A DNA stretch of 6,363 bases from Acidobacteriota bacterium. GTDB lineage: Bacteria > Acidobacteriota > Terriglobia > Bryobacterales > Bryobacteraceae. Within the stretch, counting starts at the first letter, position 1. The number at the start of each line of letters is the position of its first letter. Made by a program: the position numbers and the translations under genes. The DNA lies in the NCBI GenBank assembly GCA_947505565.1, contig CANNLB010000175.1, positions 1-6,363 of the forward strand. The letters are read 5' to 3'. Below the pieces are notes generated by a model that saw only the letters and a program-made list of their open reading frames with translations, was not told where the DNA came from and ran no database searches. Below, piece after piece: positions 1-6,335 of this stretch.

Positions 1-189
1 AGCGCCGCCGCCGAGAGGTTCAGCTGGGCCACCCACTGCTCGCGCCAAGTTGCGACGTACCATGCGGTCTCACCAATTGTGGCCAGTGCCCCAAGATTAG
101 TGATGCCGCGACATCTACTCCTGTTATCGGGCTTCCTCGCTTGGTTCGACCGGGCGGACCCGGATTTCCTTCCAATAAATTCATACTAG
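1..189 (+). CDS. C-terminal end of a probable GT4-type glycosyltransferase (5' partial)
   Basis: Reading frame 1 is open from the first base to a TAG at 187-189, giving 62 residues of a gene that starts outside the window. Near the left edge it reads AAERFSWATHCSRQVATYH. This resembles the last helix of GT-B fold glycosyltransferases of family GT4, whose C-termini commonly end in a pattern like 'RFSWexxAxxxxxvY'. In that family this helix packs back against the N-terminal domain. The remaining roughly 40 residues are not conserved in the family and could be a tail or the result of a frameshift. Such enzymes transfer sugars from nucleotide-sugar donors in polysaccharide or glycolipid synthesis. 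No catalytic residues are visible because the sugar-binding domain lies upstream of the window. The call rests on one short motif; a chance open frame is possible. Confidence 0.45.
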   Translation, partial: SAAAERFSWATHCSRQVATYHAVSPIVASAPRLVMPRHLLLLSGFLAWFDRADPDFLPINSY

Positions 190-452
190 GAATCCTTGGC
201 AATGTCGGCTGTCCCTGCCTAAGCCGTTGACTGTAGGGGGAATCCACAGAAACGCAAATCCATCCTGCGGCAAGACGAGGGGCGTTCATCATGGCGAAGT
301 GCTCTGCCCCTTTTCTCGCCGGGCTGTCGTACCCAACTTCGCAACTAGGGAGTCACGTGTGGTGATACCCAACCGGGCCAACGCCGACGCCCTGGCCGCT
401 AACGGGCCGTAGTGTAGGAAGACCAGCAATGGGAGCACACTTGCGTTCGGCC
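190..452. other. Gene-poor stretch, no supported gene
   Basis: I see no credible gene, RNA or terminator here. Open frames exist on both strands: plus 227-412, minus 20-292, and a minus frame at about 293-413 ending in two stops. None has a ribosome binding site, a recognisable motif or a believable start. The minus frame at 293-413 has a slightly protein-like composition (an ALARLGITTRDSLVAKLG stretch), but it is too short and isolated to call. The stretch may be decayed coding DNA continuous with the relic at 453-679. Confidence 0.4.
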
Positions 453-679
453 TCAATCAAGGCCAGGAACCGGATTCTGAATCAGGCGACAGTCGTTCAC
501 TGCCACGACCGAACCGCCCCGTGCAATCTCCAACGGCGAACAGGCTCCGACGATCTCGGCGGTAAGGCCGGTGGGCCACCGCGCCCTTCCACAAAGCCAT
601 CCCAATCAAACTCCGCCGTTAACCCTTCGCCATCGACGACGAGCAGCAACAGAGTGCCCTGTCCAGACCGCTCCGTGAA
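453..679 (-). pseudogene. Relic of an unidentified gene, frameshifted
   Basis: Two minus-strand frames join into one protein-like segment. The upstream part is open from 679, just after a TAG at 680-682, and contains GTLLLLVVDGEGLTAEFDWD and then GFVEGRGG. Close to 565-570 the protein-like character passes to another frame. That frame reads TGLTAEIVGACSPLEIARGG and continues through VAVNDCRLIQNPVPGLD to a TGA at 453-455. The first frame, read on, becomes arginine-, serine- and proline-rich and stops within 60 codons, as expected for out-of-frame reading. A one-base deletion would explain the switch. No start codon or ribosome binding site is found upstream, so the 5' end is missing too. I do not recognise the family. 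This is an inference from composition, made without any alignment. Confidence 0.45.
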
Positions 680-747
680 CTAGTCGACAGCCCACTTTCC
701 CGCCGCCGCCCGCTCATTCGCCGCGAGTCCATCAAGGTTGCACCTAT

Positions 748-796
748 GGAGGCAACCCCCAATTGATCAGCAACTGCGAGGTTTGCGAGAACCACA
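748..796 (-). repeat. Dispersed repeat, copy 1 (inverted relative to copy 2)
   Basis: Read on the minus strand from 796 to 748, this 49-base segment begins TGTGGTTCTCGCAAACCTCG and ends in GTTGCCTCC. It matches the plus-strand segment at 3249-3298 at roughly 43 of 50 positions with one gap, including an identical first 20 bases. The copy ends 72 bases before the start codon at 869, in the leader of that gene. It also carries a near-palindrome, GCAACC at 752-757 against GGTTTGC at 780-786, which would pair with one bulged base. It is most likely a dispersed intergenic repeat of the host genome. Confidence 0.75.
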
Positions 797-868
797 ATTG
801 GAATTAGGGTCCCCGTCAGGCCCGTCCTGTATTGGATAAGAGTCAACGCTGGGTCTCGAAAACCGGGT

Positions 869-3049
869 ATGCTACACATATCGGTGTTGCGAACTACTCT
901 CTTCCTGCTTTCCTTTGCCGCGCTGCCAGCCGCGGCGCAGCCAATCGTCGGCGGAGTTGTCAACGCCGCTGACTATACGGCGGCCGTCGCGCCCGGCTCC
1001 TTGATCGCCGTCTTCGGCAGCGGTCTGGCCGCGTCCACCAGCAGCGCTTCCACCACTCCCTTGCCGACCTCCATCGAGAGAACCTCCGTGGAGGTCAATG
1101 GCCAGGCGATTCCTCTCTTCTTCGTCTCCGCCGGGCAGATCAACGGGCAGATGCCGTTTGGCCTCAGCGGGACGGTTGCGGTTCGGGTGCGAACAGCGTT
1201 GGGCCTCAGTCCGGCGGTCAATCTGGCCGTAAGCCCCTCCGCCCCCCGGCTCTTCACGAAAACGATGGATGGGAAAGGGGATCCGATCCTGGTCCACGGG
1301 GCGGATTGGAGCATGGTGACGGCAGCGTCCCCGGCGCAGGCCGGTGAGTTTTTGATCCTCTTTCTGACCGGTCTCGGCGCCGTCAGCCCCGCCATTCCAG
1401 CCGGCACGCCCGGTGGCGATAACGCAGCCAACGGTCCGCTCAATCAAGTCGCGGCCGGCGCGGTCACCGTGGCTTTTGGCGGCAAGGCCGCCACCGTTGT
1501 CTTTGCGGGATTGGCTCCGGGCTTCGCCGGGCTGTACCAGATCAATTTCCAAGTCCCCGCAGCCGCCACAGGCGGCACGGTGGTCGTGGCCACACGGGAC
1601 GGCGCGACGTCGGATACGACGGCCCTCGCCGCCCCCTCGCGCGTCACCGTATCGGTGGTCGCCGAACAGACGGTCGGCGCGCAGAAGTTCGGCTCTTCCA
1701 GTAAGTTGAATGTCGCCTGGGGCGCGCCCGCCTACACCGTCGATCACTATGAGGTGACGGCTTCCGAATCGCTCCAGGGTACGGTGGTTACCAGTAGCGG
1801 GAAGACTCTGTCGGCGACGTTGATCGGGTTGAAAGCGGCCACCGCCTATGCCGTCACGGTGAAGGCGTGCGCCGATGCGCCCTGCCGCCAAAGCGGCGCG
1901 GGGAGCCCTGTCAGCGGCACCACGGCAACCGAGTATTGGCAGCTGAAAGGCACCGGCAACACCACGGCCGGTCTCTCGAAAATCGTCAGCGATGGCAACG
2001 TGCGGATCAGCGCAACACGGTTCGGACCGGAAGCCGGTGCCGTCACCGCCAATCGGATCCAGCTCTACTATGGGCCGATGGGAAGCGGACTCCAGGCGCT
2101 GAGCACTGCGATCACAAATGCGCCTACCAGCGCCACCGACCCCGCTAGCTATCTCAGCTTTACCGGAAGTGGCATCCGGACGGGGTTGATCACCCCGTCC
2201 CCCGCCGCTCCACTCGTCGAAACGGTCGCCACAGGCCAGGGCGTTCCCATGTCCAGCGGAAAAGTGCGACTGTTCTTTGAAGCGCAGGGGGCGGACCGCA
2301 AGACACGGATCTACTCCATCGATAGCGTGGATGGGTTCACCGGACAGGATTTCAATAGCGGCTCGGCCACTACCTGCTCCACCACCGCCGACTACTCCAC
2401 CGGCGGCGGTTGCTCCTTCACTCCCCTGATTGGCGTGGAAGGGGACAGCACCCGGGCCAACGCAAAAATCCTCAACGCCCGCCAGCATAAAGTGGGGTTT
2501 CCCACCCAGACGGACTGGCGGTGGAACGGAGCAGCGGGAACCTTCATGGTGTTCACCACGGGCACGGTTACCGGTTGCGACCTTGGCGGCAAGAATCACG
2601 GCTATGCCGTTTGGGATGGCGCTCAATGGAATGTGCAGTATGCCGCCGACGGGTGCCCGAAACTGTTCCTGAACGTCCAGGCCGCCTTTCCCATGCATGT
2701 GGGCGGGTCGCGGTACAAGCTTTACTATGGTGACCCCTCCATCACCACGGGCAAAGGGTCAAGCAATCTGCCGTTCCTCGGTCCAAAGAAGCTGATCTAC
2801 TCCGATGGCACCGCCAGCGGTGCCCTGGATCGCGTAGATTTTGAAGACTGGGAGCGCCAGTCCCTCGCCCGTGACGTGGCCTTCCTCTGGCCCAATGGCG
2901 ACAAACTAAACGATGCTGCGGAAGGGTACATCGACGATTATCACTTCCTGGCGCCAACGGGAAATCTCGATCTGCAAGTCATGTATCTGGCCATCACCAA
3001 TGGCACAGAGGTGCCTTTTGGCTCGGCGGCCGTGCTGTTGAACCCTTAG
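869..3049 (+). CDS. Secreted TIGR03437 / fibronectin III-like / propeller-like protein
   Basis: This 726-residue protein is probably exported; its function is unknown. Residues 1-23 form a signal peptide: Arg8, a hydrophobic stretch LFLLSFAALP, and an Ala-Ala-Ala site before Gln24. Residues about 26-255 match TIGR03437 end to end: NAADYTAAVAPGSLIAVFGS, VNGQAIPLFFVSAGQINGQ, APRLF, AQAGEFLILFLTGLGAVSPA, and GLAPGFAGLYQINFQVP. Residues about 258-353 look like a fibronectin type III domain (LNVAWGAP, YEVTAS, LKAATAYAVTVKAC). Residues 355-726 contain recurring strand patterns, such as RIQLYYG, KVRLFFEAQG with RIYSIDSVDGF, GTFMVFTTG, and RYKLYYGD with KLIYSDG. These recall blades of the five-bladed glycosidase-type propeller (GH32/43 clan), but I cannot identify catalytic acids. 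The six cysteines fall in three near pairs (334/339, 503/515, 570/596), as fits disulfides outside the cytoplasm. ATG 869 is chosen because it begins the signal peptide and no other ATG or GTG lies in frame after the upstream stop at 764-766. The ribosome binding site is weak (CGGG). Confidence 0.9.
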   Translation: MLHISVLRTTLFLLSFAALPAAAQPIVGGVVNAADYTAAVAPGSLIAVFGSGLAASTSSASTTPLPTSIERTSVEVNGQAIPLFFVSAGQINGQMPFGLSGTVAVRVRTALGLSPAVNLAVSPSAPRLFTKTMDGKGDPILVHGADWSMVTAASPAQAGEFLILFLTGLGAVSPAIPAGTPGGDNAANGPLNQVAAGAVTVAFGGKAATVVFAGLAPGFAGLYQINFQVPAAATGGTVVVATRDGATSDTTALAAPSRVTVSVVAEQTVGAQKFGSSSKLNVAWGAPAYTVDHYEVTASESLQGTVVTSSGKTLSATLIGLKAATAYAVTVKACADAPCRQSGAGSPVSGTTATEYWQLKGTGNTTAGLSKIVSDGNVRISATRFGPEAGAVTANRIQLYYGPMGSGLQALSTAITNAPTSATDPASYLSFTGSGIRTGLITPSPAAPLVETVATGQGVPMSSGKVRLFFEAQGADRKTRIYSIDSVDGFTGQDFNSGSATTCSTTADYSTGGGCSFTPLIGVEGDSTRANAKILNARQHKVGFPTQTDWRWNGAAGTFMVFTTGTVTGCDLGGKNHGYAVWDGAQWNVQYAADGCPKLFLNVQAAFPMHVGGSRYKLYYGDPSITTGKGSSNLPFLGPKKLIYSDGTASGALDRVDFEDWERQSLARDVAFLWPNGDKLNDAAEGYIDDYHFLAPTGNLDLQVMYLAITNGTEVPFGSAAVLLNP

Positions 3050-3248
3050 AATAGGGCGCTCTGGTACAAAATCAGCGGCGTAGGCGAAGATGGGAGAATG
3101 TCCCGCTTCGATCCAGTTGAAAAGCGGTTCGCCCGGTGCGGGTCAAGAACTTTGAGACACTCGGCCAAATAATGTAGTGAGTCTTCCTTGTTTTTGTGGC
3201 CGGTGAGTCGGGCTTGTTGATCCAGACTATTTCCGGGAGCGGTTTGAC
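3050..3248. other. Gene-free stretch downstream of the TIGR03437 gene
   Basis: I found no supported gene and no clear intrinsic terminator after the stop at 3047-3049. Both strands have open frames. The minus-strand frame at 3046-3489 runs through here, but reads like non-coding translation in this part, rich in His, Asn and Arg with no pattern. Copy 2 of the dispersed repeat begins at 3249. Confidence 0.5.
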
Positions 3249-3298
3249 TGTGGTTCTCGCAAACCTCGAAGTTGCTGATGAATGTCGGGTTTGCCTCC
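3249..3298 (+). repeat. Dispersed repeat, copy 2
   Basis: This 50-base plus-strand segment begins TGTGGTTCTCGCAAACCTCG and ends GTTTGCCTCC. It matches the minus strand of 748-796 with about six differences and one gap. Inside it, GCAAACC (3259-3265) and GGTTTGC (3288-3294) form a perfect 7-bp inverted repeat around a 22-base loop; copy 1 keeps six of the seven pairs. The element lies about 200 bases beyond the stop of the TIGR03437 gene, at the 3' edge of the decayed minus-strand cassette. Similarity falls away quickly on both sides, so the unit is about 50 bases. No transposase is linked to it. Confidence 0.75.
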
Positions 3299-3302
3299 CT
3301 TC

Positions 3303-3700
3303 TTTCGATTCTGTTGTCCGCCATTTCTCGGTGGTCCTGGCGGCGGCTTTCGTCGTCGTGAGATCCTCGCAAAACTGCATCACCCTGCAAGGCTCGCGTT
3401 ATTCTCAGGCGACCGTCGGGCAGAACGAAGGCACCCTTGGCAAGTCTGTTACCGGAGCACAAAACATCCGCATCCTCCGAAAACCACACCTGATAAAGTT
3501 ATCGGGGAAGATGCCTCAATGGCTTTCGCAATACCATCCTGACTAGCCTCAACCACCTGGTCTCCGTCAACGGTGAGGGAGTAGATCGCACCGCCACCAA
3601 GACTGCCAAGGGTAAGACCCGCCGCTTGGAGCGTCGCAAGAACACGAGAGAAATCCTTCCACCGGAACGGGCAGTCAGAAAGAGGTAGCAGCATCGTCAT
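3303..3700 (-). pseudogene. Second gene of a decayed two-gene cassette, frameshifted
   Basis: An ATG at 3698-3700 opens a protein-like frame: MTMLLPLSDCPFRWKDFSRV, then LATLQAAGLTLGSLGGGAIY, then a segment ending EASSPITLSG. After about residue 71 this frame degenerates into Gly and Cys and stops at 3449. The neighbouring frame, from 3486, reads WFSEDADVLCSGNRLAKG and continues FVLPDGRLRITRALQGDA. That is the natural continuation, so a frameshift near 3487 (for example loss of a TG pair in a TGTG run) is likely. A second switch near 3384 is possible, since the third frame then reads VMQFCEDLTTTKAAARTTEK with GC-rich third positions. The 3' limit given is approximate. The start follows the previous gene's stop by one base, which suggests translational coupling. 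I do not recognise the family. A small immunity or antidote partner of the preceding gene is one possibility, unsupported by any motif. Confidence 0.5.
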
Positions 3701-3701
3701 C

Positions 3702-4030
3702 TCATCGCGGAAACTCGAACACGTTTTCGTCGCCCAGTCGCTTTCTGGCGATCGTGAGGACTGATCCAGGGGTACCCTTCTCGAAGTACGCCTGAACGCT
3801 CACTCCCCCTTTCTCCGCAGCGGCTCGTGGGACGTTCAAATGATGACCAAGTTCCGCTGGCTGAAGAGCTCATTCGCGGCGTAGCAGGCCGGGTGGAAGC
3901 GCCATCGCGCTTGGCCTTGGCCGATAAAGATATCCACGCCATCGACACTTGATTCCAGGCCTGCCTCGTTACGAAACGCACCGGCAAACTCGCCGGTGAC
4001 AGGCTGTTGCGCTTTATATTCCTCCCGAAA
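3702..4030 (-). pseudogene. First gene of a decayed two-gene cassette, 5'-truncated and frameshifted
   Basis: One minus-strand frame is open from 4030, just after a TGA at 4031-4033, to a TGA at 3836-3838. It reads as real protein, including TGEFAGAFRNEAGLESSVDG, VDIFIGQGQARWRFHPACYA and NELFSQRNLVII. Skipping the two bases at 3837-3838 enters a frame that continues NVPRAAAEKGGVSVQAYFEK and GTPGSVLTIARKRLGDENVF, ending in EFPR and a TGA at 3702-3704. About 108 codons survive. There is no start codon with a ribosome binding site, and the sequence beyond 4031 is the leader of the plus-strand gene at 4102, so the 5' part is lost. A competing continuous frame (3697-4038) crosses the same DNA, but it is Arg- and Ser-rich and looks like a shadow. 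The family is unknown. The last domain of a longer toxin or effector followed by its partner would fit the layout, as speculation only. Confidence 0.5.
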
Positions 4031-4090
4031 TCAATCACTTACGAAAAACCTGTCTCTGCACTCCCCATTTCTCCCCTGTATTTTTAAACC

Positions 4091-4095
4091 AGGAG
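4091..4095 (+). promoter_or_regulatory. Ribosome binding site for the gene at 4102
   Basis: AGGAG lies six bases before the ATG at 4102. It is the clearest Shine-Dalgarno sequence in the window and fixes this start. I could not find a convincing -35/-10 pair in the short AT-richer leader at 4010-4090. Confidence 0.8.
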
Positions 4096-4101
4096 TCCAC
4101 T

Positions 4102-4869
4102 ATGACAGACGAACAGAAAAATCGGCGCGCCGCATTGGCCCGCGAAAATGGTCGCAAAAGCCGCGGTCCCATCTCACCCTTGGGCAAGTACGCCAGTTCC
4201 ATGAACGCGATCACCACCGGAAAGCAGATCAAAGTGCACAAAGAAGTCCTTCCAGAATGCGACACCCTGTACTCAACCGACGAGCGGGAATCCTTCGTCC
4301 GGCTACATCTGAAGCACCTCCGGCAGTACAAGCCTCACGCCGAATGCGAGCACGCCATCGTCCGGCAAATGACCACCGAACTCTTCGACTATCAACGCGC
4401 CTGCGATGTCGAAACGCTAGCTGTCCAACGAAATCTCGACTCGGTCCTCCGGGAGCATCCCGAAGTCAGCGTCGCCGAACAACTTCTCCAAGGGTTTCAC
4501 CGGGCCGCTACCAGCGAAGACAAGACGCACCGTTTTATCGAACGCAAAAAGAAAGGGCACCTCAGCGCCTACAATTCGCTCCAGAGAAATCTGATCCAAC
4601 TGCGCAAGAACTTTCCGATGCAGCCGCCAGAGCCCATCGATATCTCTGCCGACAGCAATATGATCGAGCCGATCATTCCCAGCCCCGAAGCGGTGACCGA
4701 AATGCTCGATATGGCCGACCAAGCCAAAAACGAACCGGAATTCGCTCTGCCCGCTTACGTACTTAACTTCCTTGAGAATGAATACGTTATGGCGATTGTC
4801 GCTCCAGCCTACGAATGTGAAGAACTTCTGGCCCGGTTCGGCCGTACCAGGGTGCCCAAAGCGGCGTAG
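4102..4869 (+). CDS. Hypothetical protein of the acidobacterial 'KSxGPxTPxGK' family
   Basis: This is a 255-residue soluble protein with no signal peptide or membrane segment. Residues 16-39 (ENGRKSRGPISPLGKY, then ASSMNAITT) match the N-terminal signature of a large uncharacterised family that I associate with acidobacteria and planctomycetes, typically 'NxxKSTGPxTPEGKxxSSxNAxxHGL'. The rest also follows the family plan: a VLP segment at 49-51 and a charged helical region (60-115) with an acidic/aromatic 'ERESFVRLHLKHLRQYKPHA' stretch. A second basic helical segment (140-170) contains an ERKKKGH run. The usual His-Gly after the signature is Thr-Gly here, and TPEGK is SPLGK, so this is a divergent member. 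The start is well supported by AGGAG at 4091. The role is unknown; a nucleic-acid-binding function is sometimes guessed from the basic N-terminus, but nothing here proves it. It is convergent with the DUF1501 gene, with a 41-base gap and no clear terminator. Confidence 0.85.
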   Translation: MTDEQKNRRAALARENGRKSRGPISPLGKYASSMNAITTGKQIKVHKEVLPECDTLYSTDERESFVRLHLKHLRQYKPHAECEHAIVRQMTTELFDYQRACDVETLAVQRNLDSVLREHPEVSVAEQLLQGFHRAATSEDKTHRFIERKKKGHLSAYNSLQRNLIQLRKNFPMQPPEPIDISADSNMIEPIIPSPEAVTEMLDMADQAKNEPEFALPAYVLNFLENEYVMAIVAPAYECEELLARFGRTRVPKAA

Positions 4870-4910
4870 CGGCCCTGCAATGCAGAAAAGTCACCGGTAG
4901 CCGTCGGCCA

Positions 4911-6335
4911 TTAGACCAATACCTTTTTCACGACCTCCCCCCGCACCCCCGTGATCCGCTGGTTGAACCCCTGATAAAAGTAAGTCAGCTGAGTATGATC
5001 CAGCCCCATCAAATGCAGCAGTGTCGCGTGCAGGTCCGAAACATGCACCCGCTCCTCCACCGCCGCAAAGCCTAACTCATCGGTCGCTCCGATCGCCTGC
5101 CCACCCTTCACCCCCGCGCCGGCCAGCCACATCGAAAACCCATGCCAATCGTGGTCCCGCCCGGGCTTCCCCACCCCCTCGCTCGTCGGCGTTCGGCCAA
5201 ACTCCCCGCCCCACAGCAGCAACGTCTCGTCCCACAGCCCCGTCGCCTTCAAATCCTCAATCAACGCCGCCGTCGGCTTATCCGTCTCCCCGGCATGTAA
5301 CTTGTGGTTGGTGATGCAGTCATTGTGACCGTCCCACGTGTCTTCGATATGCCCCCCCCCCGAATAGAGCTGCACAAACCGAACTCCCTTCTCGAGCAGC
5401 CGCCGCGTCATCAAGCACTTTCGGCCGAAGTCCGCCGTCAGCCGGTCATTCAACCCATAGCGCTCCCGCGTCGTCGCCGATTCCCGTGACAGATCGACCA
5501 CCGCCGCCGCCTCCATCTGCATCCGATAGGCAAGCTCATACGATGCAATCCGCGCCGATAGCTCCGACTCCTCCGCATGGCTCGCCAAGTGCTCTTTGTT
5601 TAGCTTTTCCAGTAGGTCTAGCGATTGCCGTTGCGTCTTATCGTTCACCCCCGGTGGGGGCTGCAAGTCGAGCAGCGGCGCGGCGCCGGAACGAAACAAC
5701 GTCCCTTGATACGCCGCCGGCATGTACCCCGCCGTCCAGTTCGAAGCGCTGCCAATCGGCCCGCCCCGCGGATCGGTCATCACCACAAACGCCGGCAAAC
5801 TCTGGTTGTCCGTCCCCAGGCCATACGTCACCCAGGCGCCCGCGCTCGGCTTGCCTAGAAAAATACTGCCCGTGTTCATCTGCAGGCATCCCGAAGCGTG
5901 CGCCGCCGTGTCCGTATACATTGACCGAATCACGCACAGGTCATCGGCAAACTTCGCCGTGTGCGGGAACAGTTCGCTGATCGGCAACCCGCTCCTCCCC
6001 CGTGGCTTAAACTCGAACGGCGATCCCATCAAGTATCCGATCGCCCGCCCGTTCGAACCCACCGTTAACGGCCCTTTGTACGCCTGCCCGCTCCGCTTCG
6101 TCAACTCTGGCTTGGGGTCGAACGTGTCCACCTGGCTTGGCGCGCCGTTCATGAACAGGAACACCGCCCGCTTCGCCTTCGCTGCGAAGTGCGGCTTCTT
6201 CGGGGAAAGTATGGAGTTGGCGGAAACCACGCCGTCCCGGGTCAACAAGTCCATCAGCGCGACCCCGGCGAACCCGCCGCCCGTCTCCCATAGGAAATCC
6301 CGTCGTGTCTTCTTAGTTGGCATAGGCAAACTCAT
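4911..6335 (-). CDS. DUF1501 domain protein, Tat-exported
   Basis: This is a 474-residue protein of the DUF1501 family, which is related in fold to alkaline phosphatases and sulfatases and usually encoded beside a PSD1/DUF1553 protein. The N-terminus has a twin-arginine signal, KKTRRDFL at residues 8-15, followed by a moderately hydrophobic stretch to about 31. Family motifs appear in order: RAVFLFMNGAPSQVDTFDPK (56-75), HASG (146-149), SNWTAGYMP (198-206), WDGHND (334-339), LLLWGGEFGRTP (372-383), GRDHDWHGFSMWLAG (392-406) and HVSDLHATLLHLMGLD (431-446). The D, H and E residues in these motifs are the likely metal or active-site positions by analogy with the superfamily; the substrate is unknown. 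The length is normal and the gene looks intact. ATG 6335 gives a 23-base overlap with the upstream gene. ATG 6323 (MPTKKTRRDFL) is an alternative with a shorter overlap, and neither has a strong ribosome binding site. Translational coupling to the upstream gene is likely. Confidence 0.93.
   Translation of the reverse strand: MSLPMPTKKTRRDFLWETGGGFAGVALMDLLTRDGVVSANSILSPKKPHFAAKAKRAVFLFMNGAPSQVDTFDPKPELTKRSGQAYKGPLTVGSNGRAIGYLMGSPFEFKPRGRSGLPISELFPHTAKFADDLCVIRSMYTDTAAHASGCLQMNTGSIFLGKPSAGAWVTYGLGTDNQSLPAFVVMTDPRGGPIGSASNWTAGYMPAAYQGTLFRSGAAPLLDLQPPPGVNDKTQRQSLDLLEKLNKEHLASHAEESELSARIASYELAYRMQMEAAAVVDLSRESATTRERYGLNDRLTADFGRKCLMTRRLLEKGVRFVQLYSGGGHIEDTWDGHNDCITNHKLHAGETDKPTAALIEDLKATGLWDETLLLWGGEFGRTPTSEGVGKPGRDHDWHGFSMWLAGAGVKGGQAIGATDELGFAAVEERVHVSDLHATLLHLMGLDHTQLTYFYQGFNQRITGVRGEVVKKVLV

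Noticed and set aside
690..725. CGCC-rich stretch that might be a simple repeat
   Set aside because: There is no regular unit beyond what GC-rich DNA gives by chance.
799..842. Possible promoter before the TIGR03437 gene (TTGGAA and a GGATAAG-like box)
   Set aside because: The spacing and match to a -35/-10 consensus are poor, and such matches occur by chance.
619..963. Minus-strand frame of 114 codons across the leader of the TIGR03437 gene
   Set aside because: It spans the repeat copy and the start of the real gene, and has no ribosome binding site or family motif. Its likeness to the plus-strand frame at 3196-3546 (VVLAN-L-VAD) comes only from the shared repeat.
872..2698. Long minus-strand open frame of 608 codons opposite the TIGR03437 gene
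   Set aside because: The translation is rich in Gly, Arg, His and Asp without domains. The plus strand carries an unmistakable signal peptide and family motifs, so this is the antisense shadow of a GC-rich gene.
3196..3546. Plus-strand frame of 116 codons
   Set aside because: It runs through the repeat and opposite the relic cassette, with no start context. The minus strand gives the more protein-like reading.
3697..4038. Continuous minus-strand frame of 113 codons
   Set aside because: It is Arg- and Ser-rich and patternless, while the other two frames of the same strand join into a coherent protein with a stop one base before the next start.
3996..4766. Plus-strand frame of 256 codons overlapping the gene at 4102
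   Set aside because: It is Arg-, Ser- and Pro-rich and lacks a ribosome binding site. The frame starting at 4102 has AGGAG and a family signature.
4875..4885. CTGCA-A-TGCAG palindrome in the convergent gap, as a possible terminator
   Set aside because: A 5-bp stem with a one-base loop and no T-run cannot form a usual intrinsic terminator.
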